A stretch of DNA of 64,000 nt from NCBI GenBank assembly GCA_963402885.1, contig OY727095.1, positions 10,669,001 through 10,733,000 on the forward strand, written 5' to 3'. The notes beneath the pieces were generated by a model that saw only the letters and a list, made by a program, of their open reading frames with translations, was not told the origin of the DNA and did not search any database. Of the stretch, positions 48,879-61,475 are shown piece after piece. The first letter of the stretch is position 1. Every line of letters begins with the position of its first letter. Both the position numbers and the translations under genes were made by a program. The stretch is from Antedon bifida. Lineage: Eukaryota > Echinodermata > Crinoidea > Comatulida > Antedonidae.

Positions 48879-50240
48879 GCAAAATCTTGGCATGTCGTTA
48901 AAAAATATACATTAACCTTTTTAATAATTCATTAATTTGACATTTAGATTGTTGGCCAGTTAGAATGTGTTGTTATTACCTAAATCACTTGCTTTGAACA
49001 GAATAATGTACCGCTTTATAGCTATCCGCTTCGTGTCCATCACTGATTGACACTGATTGAACTTGTTCTAGTACTGTATTTGTCTGGATATATTTAGCAT
49101 ATATGATCATTATAGTCTGTAGTAATCATAATGCTTTCCATCACGACGGACGGCTACTTCAAGTTCATACTTGTGTATCCTTATGCAGTTATACACAATA
49201 TTTAGCCCACCGTAGTGGATTCCAACATATACTTATATATCTATTACTGTTTACATTTGAAACATCTTAAGCAAAACTCACGCACTAAATAGTAATACTA
49301 ATTATTAGTATAGAGCATTTTGCAACGAACTAGGAACAAGTTAGGCCAATCACGTTAATTCAAGTGCACATGCAGGGACTATTGTGCTTTACTCCCTTTC
49401 GACACAGATTTAGTGCTTAGGTCCAGCCAACGACCGTAATGTAAATAAATATAACAATAATATGTGATCCGGCATCAATTTTCGTCTCATCTAAAGGACG
49501 AGTAATAAATTAAGCGCTCACAAACTGAGCAAAATACAGAGAGGAAACAACTGAGGGCGGGCTATTTCATATTTCATATTGGTAATAAAGATAACTCGAG
49601 ATTTTAATGACTTTACCAATATACCGATTTCCTGAAATTAATAGGCATGGTCTAAATAAATCAGGAAAATTTTGGACGTTTTCGTAAAAGTGCTTTGTTA
49701 AAGTTTTTCCAAGAAATGACTGAAAGAATATATAAGCATGTCTCAAACTTTTAGTCTAATTTGTGTTAACTCACCTGCAATTACCTTTTACATTATGTTG
49801 AACAAGATTGTTGTCGACTCATCGAATAATTATTTTTTTTAACCACCAGGATCGATATTTTCAAAATAATAGCACTGAGTGGTACCCGTTTTTATTAGAG
49901 TTTAATTTAGGTATGTCGTAACGGTTGCCTAGAAACCCCTGCGATAGCTGTATGTTTGTAATGAAAAATGTTCATTTTATTTGATGATATTGGTCAAACT
50001 CCTTACATGGGTAATTATCGGATTCCCAATTGTCACGGAGGAAATACATTTAAATATCAAGTAATAACATTATAAAGTCAATAAAGTTCTGGCGTATATT
50101 GATATAACGTTTTACTAAAGAATGGACTTAAGTATATCCTCTTGTATATTGTCTTACTTTTTTCAACTAAAATTAATGAACATAAATAATATACTTATTT
50201 AAAGGTTGCTTTAAAGTTATTGTTGTAAAATTATTGAATG
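48879..50240. other. Spacer without a recognised gene
   Basis: AT-rich, no element boundaries seen. Confidence 0.35.
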
Positions 50241-51590
50241 ATATTTACTTTTTTGCTGACTTGATATGACCTACTATAATAATCGTACTTATTAAGGATC
50301 TCATGTTTGTCTTATGTTGTACTGAACACAGTTCAGGTTGGTAGAATCTAAAACCCTGTTCACACGTTAAGTTATCTGAGCTACGACTGAGGTAACGTGG
50401 ATGTTACACCATCTACCATTTCTAAATGTAAAAAAAAAGATCTTTTTCATTTCTGGTATTTATTTTGAAGTAAGACCTTTTTTGCTAACTTGATATGACC
50501 TACTATAATAATCGTACTTATTAAGGATCTCATGTTTGTTTTATGTTGTACTGAACACATGTCGGTTGGTAGAATCTAAAACCCTGTTCACACGTTAAGT
50601 TATCTGAGCTATGACTGAGGTAGTGTGGATGTTACACCATCTACCATTTCTGAATATAAAAAAAGCAGATCTTTTTCTTTTCTGGTATTTATTCTGAAGT
50701 AAGACCTATTGTCTTAATCTTCACACGTTAAGTTATCTGAGCTATGACTGAGATAATGTGGATGTTACACCATCTACCATTTCTGAATTTAAAAAAAACA
50801 GATCTTTTTCATTTCTGGTATTTATTTTGAAGTAAGACCTATTGTCTTAATCTTCACACGTTAATTTATCTGAGCTATGACTGAGGTAATGTGGATGTTA
50901 TACCATCTACCATTTCTGAATGTAAGCAAACAGATCTTTTTTTATTTCTGGTATTTATTTTAAAGTTAGACCTTTTTTGCTAACTTGATATGACCTACTA
51001 TAATAATCGTACTTATTAAGGATCTCATGTTTGTCTTATGTTGTACTGAACACAGTTCAGGTTGGTAGAATCTAAAACCCTGTTCACACGTTAAGTTATC
51101 TGAGCTACGACTGAGGTAACGTGGATGTTACACCATCTACCATTTCTAAATGTTAAAAAAAAGATCTTTTTCATTTCTGGTATTTATTTTGAAGTAAGAC
51201 CTTTTTTGCTAACTTGATATGACCTACTATAATAATCGTACTTATTAAGGATCTCATGTTTGTTTTATGTTGTACTGAACACATGTCGGTTGGTAGAATC
51301 TAAAACCCTGTTCACACGTTAAGTTATCTGAGCTATGACTGAGGTAGTGTGGATGTTACACCATCTACCATTTCTGAATATAAAAAAAGCAGATCTTTTT
51401 CTTTTCTGGTATTTATTCTGAAGTAAGACCTATTGTCTTAATCTTCACACGTTAAGTTATCTGAGCTATGACTGAGATAATGTGGATGTTATACCATCTA
51501 CCATTTCTGAATGTAAGCAAACAGATCTTTTTTTATTTCTGGTATTTATTTTAAAGTTAGACCTATTGTCTTAATCTTCTTTATCACATT
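50241..51590. repeat. Higher-order tandem array of a ~130/230-bp unit
   Basis: The phrase ttcacacgttaagttatctg recurs at 50359, 50587, 50720, 50863 (ttaattt variant), 51082, 51311 and 51443. Long units (about 229 bp) carry an extra block, cttgatatgacctactataa to accctg; short units (about 132-143 bp) lack it. The order is long, long, short, short, long, long, short, so a composite block of about 725 bp has itself been duplicated. Confidence 0.9.
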
Positions 51591-53315
51591 TTTATTTTGT
51601 TTTATCTATCAGTATTTATCCGTGGCAGTAGGTCTTTGATATTAATAACATCTCAATAACTTTGCTACTTTGCGAGACAACACAGTAGATAAATCTTAAT
51701 TAAGTTGTGGCAACCTAACAGTTAACCTGTTAAACAGCTTTGAACAATAACACATAGAATGATCTAAGGCATCCTTATGTGTGCACATGTATCACTTTTG
51801 AGAATCATTAATAAAACTTCATGAATATTTCGTTGTTAGATTGCCGACATTTAATTGATGCATCGTTATTGAAAATTACACACACTTAATGACGTCTCTA
51901 TATTAATAAATGCAGATCTAACGTTTGGCTACATAATTGATAAACTGTACGACACATTACTTTTGATCTGATGTCATATTATTTTAAGAAGAACATTTCA
52001 TTAATTATGTTTATCAATAAATAATGCATAATGTGCCGTACATCTTCGTTTTTCAACACGTGACCTTGAAAATCATAACAAGTATGAAATATGATTGCTA
52101 ACAATCATGGACAAGTCTGGATCACATCTAACTTTATCGAACTATCGTAAAACCTCTCTTTTGATCCCGTTTCGGGGACACCTGTAGAGACAGCTTCACG
52201 TGAAACAACCCTAAAGATGTACCACTGTTATTCAGAAAGAGGCCTACTTCTAAAGATTAATCGAGGGTTGTTTAAGTATCCACCTTGAAATACTTACTTC
52301 GTCGGTTTCCATTAATACTCCTCAGTATAAAGAAATTGATAGTAAAGTGTTTAATATCTTCAAAGTAAAATTAACTTCGGTAAATTAAATACTTAAAGAC
52401 AACGTAAAAAGAAATAAATAATCTTTAATAATCACGAAAAAGATTCAATATTTGTATTTATTATCATTAATTTATCATTATTTTCAATGCAAGGCCTAGT
52501 TGTAAGTTGAACTTACAGTTCCTGTTATCTTTGGTCTAAATATTACGTCACAATTACGGTAACAATTACTAATCGGTTGGTAGGCCTGTTAGAAATGATT
52601 ATACACAACCATATCCTAACATTGCCAGGTGTTATCGTTAAATTATACCATACGTATCGCTTGTAAGAAATAGTCCTAAGCTGGTCAGAATTTTTTCATC
52701 ACTTTATAAAGTTTGATGAATCCAATGTTTATTGATTTACACTAAGTATCGACGGATTTCTTCTGCATTAAATTTAAACACAACATTTTAAATTCTGATT
52801 GTAAATGTACATCAAATTCATACTCACAATTATAAGCTACACACGTATAGAGCTTTTTTATTTCACTGATAAAAATAACTGTTACAAAATTTTTACAGTA
52901 GTATATCCATTAGTGGTTTTAAATTCCGTTCCCCTTTAAAATAGCCATGCTCATTTTGAATGATACATGGATTAGGATAACGCACTATTGAGACTTTCAA
53001 CGATTATTTATACTGAAATTTGTCTTGAAAGAAGTCTTGATAAAAGTATCTTGATGTAACACCAAGATAACCATATCTTTCATGCGTACTCTATCTAAAG
53101 CAGTTTGTTTTTTTTAAATAGCAAATCTACATTCAACTTCGGAAAATGTTAACAAAATAAATTAAATACTTGTAAAATGTATTTATGTATGTATATTTAC
53201 ATCGAATTGAGCTCTTTTGACGGAATGATTAGGTATTCAATTAAAATGATGTCGTTGAAATCAACCAAAAGCGTTCTGGTGTATTTTAGTTTGAAATAAA
53301 TTAATGATTATACTT
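51591..53315. other. Spacer, including the 3' flank of the peptide gene
   Basis: AT-rich. I could not find a consensus AATAAA on the minus strand just downstream of the stop at 53316. Confidence 0.35.
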
Positions 53316-53810
53316 TCAGGGGTAGTCGTTCGTAGGAATATCATTTGACGAAACTGATCTTTTCCAGCCACCACTACATGATCGACCTTTACATTTGTTG
53401 TTCTTTTGTTTCCATGATCCGTAGCCCCTTTTCCATCCAGCACTGCACGACATTCCGCCTCGACATCCCTTCCCTCCCCATGCTCGCTTGTCTTGTTCGA
53501 TATTAGTTGGCGATGACCTCTTCCAACCGGATAGACATTGACTTCCTCTACATCTACCCCCAGACATATCTCGCCCGCCCGCCTGCCTCCATCCTCTAAT
53601 CTGGCGTGCCTCTTCTAAGCCTTGGAGCAAAAGTTCCATAGAACTCAATCTATCAGTTAAAGGTACAAACTCTCTTCCATTCATTGCCTGCATTTCATTG
53701 TTTTCATCATCGAGTAGTTCATATGTACCTTCTGAACGTGAAACTGATATAACTAGCCCAAATAATATAAGTATTATTGCTATAACATTCATTGTATGCA
53801 CTTCTACCAT
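53316..53810 (-). CDS. Neuropeptide-like precursor with three Cys-loop peptides ending in Gly-Trp
   Basis: A 164-residue secreted precursor. The exon begins at 53832 after a TTTATTTCAG acceptor. The first ATG is at 53810 and a second in-frame ATG at 53792; either gives a signal peptide (MNVIAIILILFGLVISVS). An acidic spacer (about 27-70) comes before three related units, each followed by Lys-Arg: CRGSQCLSGW (87-96, KR 97-98), CRGGMSCSAGW (116-126, KR 127-128) and CKGRSCSGGW (140-149, KR 150-151). An additional KR at 108-109 frees the start of the second peptide. The consensus is C-[RK]-G-x(2,3)-C-x(2)-G-W, predicting small cyclic peptides with free C-terminal Trp. The products are strongly basic and Gly/Ser-rich. 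The layout is that of a multi-copy neuropeptide precursor, but the ring does not match somatostatin, MCH, CCAP or vasopressin types as I know them. An antimicrobial role is possible. Confidence 0.75.
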   Translation of the reverse strand: MVEVHTMNVIAIILILFGLVISVSRSEGTYELLDDENNEMQAMNGREFVPLTDRLSSMELLLQGLEEARQIRGWRQAGGRDMSGGRCRGSQCLSGWKRSSPTNIEQDKRAWGGKGCRGGMSCSAGWKRGYGSWKQKNNKCKGRSCSGGWKRSVSSNDIPTNDYP

Positions 53811-53832
53811 GCTAGGTTTAATTGAAAGTAAT

Positions 53833-55351
53833 CTGAAATAAAAAAGAAAATGGACAATTTAGAAAAATGTATATCTTGTTAAATCAGATAAAGTACTAGT
53901 ATAACAGTGGGTTGATGTTATAAGCTTATACATGTACTTCATACCCATCATCATTGGTCACTGAAGAAGTGCCGTTTTTTTCTAACTAGAGACCATCGGC
54001 GAAAGTGGAGTAAATAATTTGGCAGTTCTAACTAGCTAAAGCCAAATTTGCTCTTCTTACAGATTAGGTCTAAACAACCTTTCCTTCAGTAGGTTTGGTC
54101 TCCATATTATCCAATACTGCTTCTTACGCTACCAATTCTCTTTAGGAAAAAGAACCTTCCTGATTACGGGCTTGACAACAGTGTAGGCCTACCATTAGAT
54201 TAACATTCAACTAATAAGATTCAAAATTTTAAACCGAAATACAAAAAGAGATTTGGCAATAGTTGTACCTGGCAGGGTCAAGATGAACCAACTCGTGGGT
54301 ATGATATCATAATGCGTGAGTGAGAAGAAATAAAAACCAAAATGTAATCACTGCTGTAACAGATGAATGAATGTATTTACTCTATATCGACAAGCATACT
54401 ACGACAATTCTACTTATATGAATCGACATTTCTACTTATCCTAAATAGAATTTTGAGATACTTTCCTACTGGTTTTGACGTATGAAGTATTTTGTATAGT
54501 ACGTAAAATACTACCATTAAATTGATTATGCCTACTTGTAATTGAGAAAAAAAACATCATTACGAATATCGATTTAAAATACAAATTATACAACATGATT
54601 TTATTGCCTTCATTAAATTTGGTTTGTTTACAGAATATTCAGTTTATATGTAGTAAGTATCTATAAAAGTGAAGCTTAAATTGTGTGTTAGTTAACAGTC
54701 CACTAATTGATCATTCTGCATCAACGTTTGATGTTTCTGGCGGAAGAACACTTGTAATGACGCAGGGGTTATTAGGTAGAAAGACTCCGCAGTGATCTAT
54801 ATTTGACACATTTAAGCATTAAATTTCACAACGCGACTCAATCAATATATATTATTTAAAATCAGTATAAGTCAGAAGTCGTTCATAATAACGTCTGTTC
54901 GCGGCATGATGGCTTGTTACAGGCCTGATAAAGTGATGAGATTTTGAGCGGTGGACTTTAAGCGCGGTTATTCTTTGAAGACCTAGCGTCGATTCATGGT
55001 TTAACTACATGGAGATGATAAATCGTTGAATTCATCTAGGGCGCTTGCTAAATAACTGAACTGATTAAATTATCTATGAAACAACGCGTTTTACCTAAAC
55101 AAATGATACCTAGCAGTATTATTAAATTGTTGTCGAGTGCTTTCGATTGATTATATTACCGATACTAGTATCAGCATACAAATTATGATAATTTAAAACA
55201 AAAATGTAAATAATCAAATAAATACAAATACTCAATGTCTAAAATCTGCTTATTTAAAGGATTTGGAAATTTTAGTTTAGTTCCACCACCATGTGACTAA
55301 ACTGAAATTTCTTTATGGAGTTTAGGAGAGGAGTTTGTGTTGTCATAAAGG
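53833..55351. other. Intron or spacer upstream of the peptide precursor
   Basis: A 5' UTR exon of the precursor should lie in or beyond this stretch. I see no convincing promoter or donor on the minus strand. Confidence 0.35.
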
Positions 55352-55440
55352 TTGGTTCCCACTAGTACGAAACGCAATTATTTTTACCAATCAAGACGCG
55401 ATGGATCATCCGCCTGCCGTTTGTGATTGGTCAGTATCTA
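55352..55440. mobile_element. MITE family A, left half
   Basis: ggttcccactagtacgaaac, then accaatcaagacgcgatgga and gtttgtgattggtca. The right terminus is lost. Confidence 0.6.
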
Positions 55441-56040
55441 TAAATAATTGTATACTATAGTCAGGTTATAGTCACATATTACAGTGTTCCTCTAATGATG
55501 AGTATTCGAATGTGACATTCATGCATCATAGTCTTTTCCTAGATATACACTAAATATAGACATGGACATAAAATGGATTGATGTTTCCATGAAACTCGAA
55601 ACATCTGCCTCCTTGTTATTTAGTTTTATAAAGACCCACAATTGATCATGTGACGTAGAGGGCTACAGTGGCGTATACGTCATTACAACTTGTACTGACG
55701 TTAATTAATGAAATAATAGCATTTTGTTTTGCAATCTAAAATGCATGATTTTAATCTAATCCCTCATTAACGCCGTGTCGCTGGTCTCGTACTCAGAAGA
55801 ATGGTTTGTTCACTACTTCCGTTTATAGTTTTAATGAAATTACGGTACTGTTCAAATGTATATTTAATGTTTATCTGATTATGTAAAAGACCGAAGGATA
55901 CAATTAGAAATTCATTTAATAATTGACAGAATAATTACTATCAATTCTAATAATGTTAATTATAAAACACCGTATTATTCCAAAGAAAAAAATACCGTAA
56001 CAAAAAATCCGATACTAAATAATGTATTCTACCTGTGACA

Positions 56041-56320
56041 ATACGGTGACAATGACGATGATGAAACTGATGATGACGTGATTGAAGAAGAGGATGATGG
56101 TGAATGAATTTAGTGATGACAATTATGACGATACACATGACGTAATGACACATTAGAATAATGACAATGATTACATTTTTATGATGATGATGACGACGAC
56201 GACAAAAGACGCCGAATGATGACAAGTTACAATGATTAAGATAAAGACAATGATAAAACAAAAAACAATACGATGATGACATCATTGATAATGTCACGAA
56301 AATGACAATAACGATGATTT
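56041..56320. repeat. Low-complexity gat/gac tract
   Basis: Degenerate trinucleotide-rich DNA (gatgatga, gacgacgac). The His-rich minus-strand frame 55956-56297 is a by-product. Confidence 0.75.
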
Positions 56321-56367
56321 TAAATATGATTAATTAGATGGTAATAATACTTTCTATATATACACAG

Positions 56368-56575
56368 TAGAAGCCCCAGTAAGGGGACACCTTCGGGGTC
56401 AAAATCATGTCCCCTTATTAGAGGTATCCTCTGAATAGGGATTTGCCGTTATATATATTATGCATCTTGTTAGTCACTAAGAAGTGCTCCCTAATAGAAA
56501 TTGTCCCTTTAATAGAGGTGTAGGGATTTCCCCTTAGGGTCGATGTCATGTTCCCCTGAATTAAACATAGGATGA
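56368..56575. repeat. Internally repetitive 'ggggacacc / aatagaggt' repeat
   Basis: Several variants of tccccttattagaggta and ccctttaatagaggt recur within 200 bp. Related fragments are at 37.38 and 63.64 kb. Origin unknown. Confidence 0.5.
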
Positions 56576-56787
56576 CGATACAAAATGGTCATTTGGTGAC
56601 AATCATTTTGACATTTTACTGGTTTTCATAACCATTACACATAGTATTCACTATTTCCTGACTCTATTAGTATGTGCATATATGCCTTCTATTGTATATT
56701 TATACATTTAATCTTGATTTTGTAATTGATAAAAACAGGCGGCTGTATAAAAAAACTCTATACAATACATATTAAGGACATTGAATA

Positions 56788-56960
56788 TGATAACATATGC
56801 GAGAATAATGGCGCCGTATTGTGTCCAATATATGTACTGCATGTATCATGACATTTTTTAAGGTTATGTTTATGTTAGGCTTATGGCCTATGCTACAGAC
56901 GTCACATGTGATACATATATGACACTGTATTACAGAATTTTCCTATGATACTGGACAAAG
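56788..56960. mobile_element. MITE family C copy
   Basis: Contains acgtcacatgtgatacatat, then gacactgtattacaga and a terminal cctatgatactggac, with inverted tgcatgtatcatga-type sequence at the left. Confidence 0.55.
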
Positions 56961-59900
56961 TAGGAGCACCGATAATTCTCAGACAACTAGTGCTTTAACA
57001 CTGTGTGGTAAGTTCAATTGGATTGAAATAGTTATTATTTATTTGCATGTATGTCTGTCATATTATTTTTGATCAAAAAAGGAAATTAGATATTAATAAA
57101 TCAATTTAAAAATATATATTTCTTATACAATTACAAACACAATTTATAATTTCTTAATTAGTTACTGATTTATATGCTATAAAGATAATGTTAATACTCA
57201 TTTGCCATTATTAATTTGACTTTACAACATGTAGATTTTTAGGTTTTTAAACACAATATAATTATTGTTTCAATTAAGTTAATTAATTTGCAATAATTGA
57301 TAATTATGTAAATGACATTGCAAATTTAAAAACATTAATCAATTACAATTTACATTTTGTCATCATCAATTGAGGTGAACATTTATATAATTTCTAATTG
57401 GTTGGCCATTAGAGTTTTGATTGAAATTCAGGATTCAATTAAAGGTAATCGATAAGAACTAATTTTGAAAATCGATTCTGCACGTTATGTTTGTTATTTT
57501 GTTTCAAGCTATTTCTAACATTGACTTATTGTGTAGTTTGCGTTGGAGGCATTTTAGGAGGAATATCGTGTTTCTTACTTTGCGATCCAATTTCTTCGTG
57601 TGAAATCATAATTTGTATTATTTGTAACATTAAATCATAAAACCTGCTTCCCACTTAAAACAAGTTAAGGTTGATGGATATTTCCACAAACTATTAGATA
57701 AGTTTACAGTTTACAAAATATAATGTGTATAAAAATGTCTATATAAGAAGAAATTTCAAAAGAAAATATGTATATATATATAACTAAAACATTATAGTTA
57801 TGGACATATAACATAAGAAAATTATAATTATTATTTGTATAGAAAAATAGATAAAAATATATTAATGAGAATGTTATATATATTTATTATAGATATTATA
57901 TGTAGTTTATATATAAATGGAAAGAATAAGTGTGGGACGCATCCACCAAAGAGGAACAAAAAAATATTTTAAAATTGAACAAATAGAGCCTTTTATATGT
58001 ATACATTATTTGTACATGGGTTTCACTGTATCAGCGGAAATTGTGACGTTTTTTTATGGTTGTAAGTAATGAATGTGAATACGTCGTAATTAACTCAGCT
58101 GGATATATCATTCACAAGTGAAAATAAAATATTTATAGAAGAGAACTGTTATTTTTGTTAACATCATTGATAAAGCTTGTCTCATACACTATAGTTCTTT
58201 CATTTACTTAACGGTTATGCAAACTAAGAAAATAAGCTGAATGAAAGAAAGTAAACAAACAATGCATTAAATAATGTTTATGCTAACTTATGAGGTTGTT
58301 ATAAGAAAACAAAATTTAAAAAGTCCATTGCACTTAGTATACCTATAGATGTAACAACTCTACAGCTCACTATGTCGGTCGGTTGGTCGGTCAGTTGGTC
58401 GGTAAACACTAACTTGAGCACGCGATTGCAGCCATGTATATGGCCTTGTTGAATATAATTGTTTCTAAATTAAAACGAGTTCGGGTTTAAATTGTATTAA
58501 CCTCAGTTGACCATTCGGTGTTCGAGCATTTTATGCTATTGGATTTCATTTGGATACTACTACCATTAGATTACCGAGTAACTTGATTTATTAGCTATAT
58601 GTATCTTGATTAACATGTTTCAGTTTAAATCGTAGTAGTGATTTATTTAGTTATCATAAAGGTATCTTCAAATGTACTGTTTGGTTATACAGTCTGTTCT
58701 AAATCAAAGACGATAATATTGATTTGATTTGATATATTCTATTTCGGCATAACAAAAACATTTTTGATACTCCATGTTTTTTTTATATGCATTGAATTTA
58801 AGTTTATATAAATACTGATACCCACAGCATTGTCATTTGAAAAACAAACAAAAAATAATGACAATTTAGAAAATGATTGTTCCAAGGTGAGGGAAGACCA
58901 TTCAATTTTTACAAAATCTAAACAAAAAAACAATAATTTCTTGGACAAATAACGCAACTTTCATCATACGAGAATCTATGATCACAAAATTTACACCTTA
59001 AATTTGTGGTCAAAAATTGACAACTTCCATTTAACCTTCACAGTGCCTATAAAACCCACAATAAGTTACAACCTTATTACTTTAAACCACTAACAAATAA
59101 ATATGAATTGAATTCACGACTGCTCATATGGCATGAATAAATACAATTTTAAAGAATAAAGTTTTTTGTTGTTGCGAATCATTGATAAAAAAGAAGATAA
59201 TAATTCGTAATGTTATCAAAATGTAATTGTACTCGCTTTGAATTTACAAGTAAAGAGTTCAGAACATTTTCTTCAATTATAATTCAATATTAGCATAAAT
59301 ATTTTGTACAACGATTAGAGTTGCAAATTAAAGTGTTCGTTACACAGTAGTGTTAATTTAATTAATGCAGCAAGTAGAATAGTGTAAACATAACAATCTG
59401 ACTCGCTGTAATTAACTAGTGGAGTTTTCTTAGACATTTATGAAATCTGTCCATATTTGAAGCACACTTCTCGATTAAATCGATCATTCTGTGAAACATA
59501 TTTTAGCTTTCTATAATACTAATACCGTACAGTATAATAACCCTCCCATATTCATGACATACTATTCAGGGCCCTATTATTACCGCTCGTCTGTGTAAAT
59601 TGGCCTTAGGTGCTTAAAGGGGCAGAATGCGTCACCTTAAAAATCTACTGTAGCCCATACATACTAAATTATGAAGAACAAAAGAACTAAATGATATGCG
59701 TTATTACGTGCTGTGCGCGCAAAATATGCACTACCATGCATGGTATACATACAGTACATACACAGTCAGATGATGATGATTACTCATATTATTTTAATGG
59801 ACAATTATATATCATTTTCAATTGATTAAAAAATATAAAAGCAATACCTAATTTAAACTTATATTAAAATCGAATTTAGCTAGTGTTGTAATATTCCTGA

Positions 59901-60279
59901 TTACCAACCCTGTTTCTATATGTCATAACATCTTTTTTAATCGCTATACCTAATTGTTTTGAACACAATTGAGATATTAATCGGTTTTAAGATCCTAAAA
60001 ACATTATTATGAAATTTTATAATAGCACTTATTCATCTTAAATATCTACATCTATTGTAATCAACCTATATGTTTTATGGTTTTACAATATTAATATCGG
60101 CATAAATATCAGTTTTGTTAACGTAATTAGAATGATAAACTATTTCTTACGTTTTTACATTATCTCTTTCTTAAAGGGTAGCTCCTAGTTTAAATTACTA
60201 GTGTATACTATAAAATATAAAACGTACAACACCATTTTATTATATCCAAACTTATTTTACGACAGCGGTGAAATACCGT
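56961..60279. other. Long AT-rich spacer
   Basis: Only simple sequence is seen: tatata runs near 57.77-57.92 kb and a ggtcggttggtcggtcag run at about 58376-58403. No gene supported. Confidence 0.4.
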
Positions 60280-60727
60280 ACGTCCCTTAAAAAAAAGTGG
60301 TGCTATTATGTATGTTTTCTGGTGTTAAATTGTAGGAAATCCACCATAATTGAATCTCATTAATGTAATTTTGAGGCATTTTTTAAAAAGGTATAGCTTT
60401 GGGTATATCGTTTCTAAAGAGTGTTTATTGTAAATAAACTTTTACTAAAACATGTATTATACCTACTATTTCCTGCAGCGTTGAAGCAAAACGAGAGTGG
60501 TAAAAGTCCCATTGCTGGTGGGTACAGGACTTTTTGTGTGTGTTTAAAAAATAGGAAATTCACTAACGTGTATCGGAAAGTTGAGGCCTTGAGGAAAAAG
60601 TATATAAATCGAAAGAACATTCAATTATTTTATAGTGGAAAATAAAATTTTTACTCAAAATAGTTAATGATTAAAATGTATTGAAAATCAGTAACATTAG
60701 GAAAAAGTAGCACCACTTTTTAAAGAG
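60280..60727. mobile_element. Inverted-ended element of about 450 bp
   Basis: The left end cccttaaaaaaaagtggtgc and the right end gtagcaccactttttaaaga are inverted repeats. Opposed 70-codon frames fill the inside on both strands (60421-60645 plus, 60414-60620 minus), as expected of a stop-poor repeat; neither shows a known domain. Confidence 0.5.
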
Positions 60728-60971
60728 GCGTATTATTTGTCAACGCTCACTGCTTGAGTTATTATTAATGTAGTTGTAAAAGTTAATATAATAAAATATA
60801 TACATATCAAACCCGAAGCTCCCTTTAATCTTGTTTTCTGTTTTTAACTTTAATTTCTTTTCGTCTTATATCCTGCAGTCTTTTTGTTTGTCATAATGTG
60901 CACTTCCGCACCTTGCGCTTTATTTAGGAAGCGTGTCCCCTCGATATTTTAATTTGATTACAATACTTTTT

Positions 60972-61060
60972 CAACATTCAAGTTCAAGTTCAAGTTTATT
61001 TTCGTCAACACAACATGACAAAGATAATACAACATACAAGATATTTAGTAACGTTTAGAA
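60972..61060 (-). mobile_element. Non-LTR retroposon tail
   Basis: Tandem ttcaag units (caagttcaagttcaagttta) followed by ttcgtcaacacaacatgaca, typical of the tail junction of a minus-strand LINE or SINE. Confidence 0.5.
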
Positions 61061-61271
61061 ACGTTGTTTGAGAAAGTACTATAAGGCTTTAGGTTTGGTC
61101 CATCATATAAGATAATATTTTTATTAAATTAAATTTGATGAGGGAAGTGACATATTTGCAAATAAGTCTTACTATTTATAAAGGATGAATTAAATGTTAT
61201 TTATGTTTTAACTGAGATAAGATATTTCTTTATTGATGACCACAGGGTTTCCTTAACACTTGATAACTACG

Positions 61272-61475
61272 TGGACGCAACGCAACGACGTAGGCACAAC
61301 GCAAGTTGACTAATCACAAATGACTGCAGTTTGAATCAGGGAAAAGTGAAATTTAAAATCTTTACTTTCACATCATTTCACACTTCCCTGGTTTGGATGA
61401 TACATCGCGATCAGTCAAATTACTTGCGGCGCGCTTACGTATTTGCGTTTGCCTCCAAGTGGGAACCAAGCTTAA
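61272..61475. mobile_element. MITE family A, full-length diverged copy
   Basis: Left acgtggacgcaacgcaacga, right gcctccaagtgggaaccaag. The core has gttgactaatcacaa and its inverted counterpart. The plus frame 61331-61585 is a by-product. Confidence 0.7.

Noticed and set aside
55956-56297. 113-codon His-rich minus-strand frame
   Set aside because: Produced by a degenerate gat/gac repeat; composition-driven.
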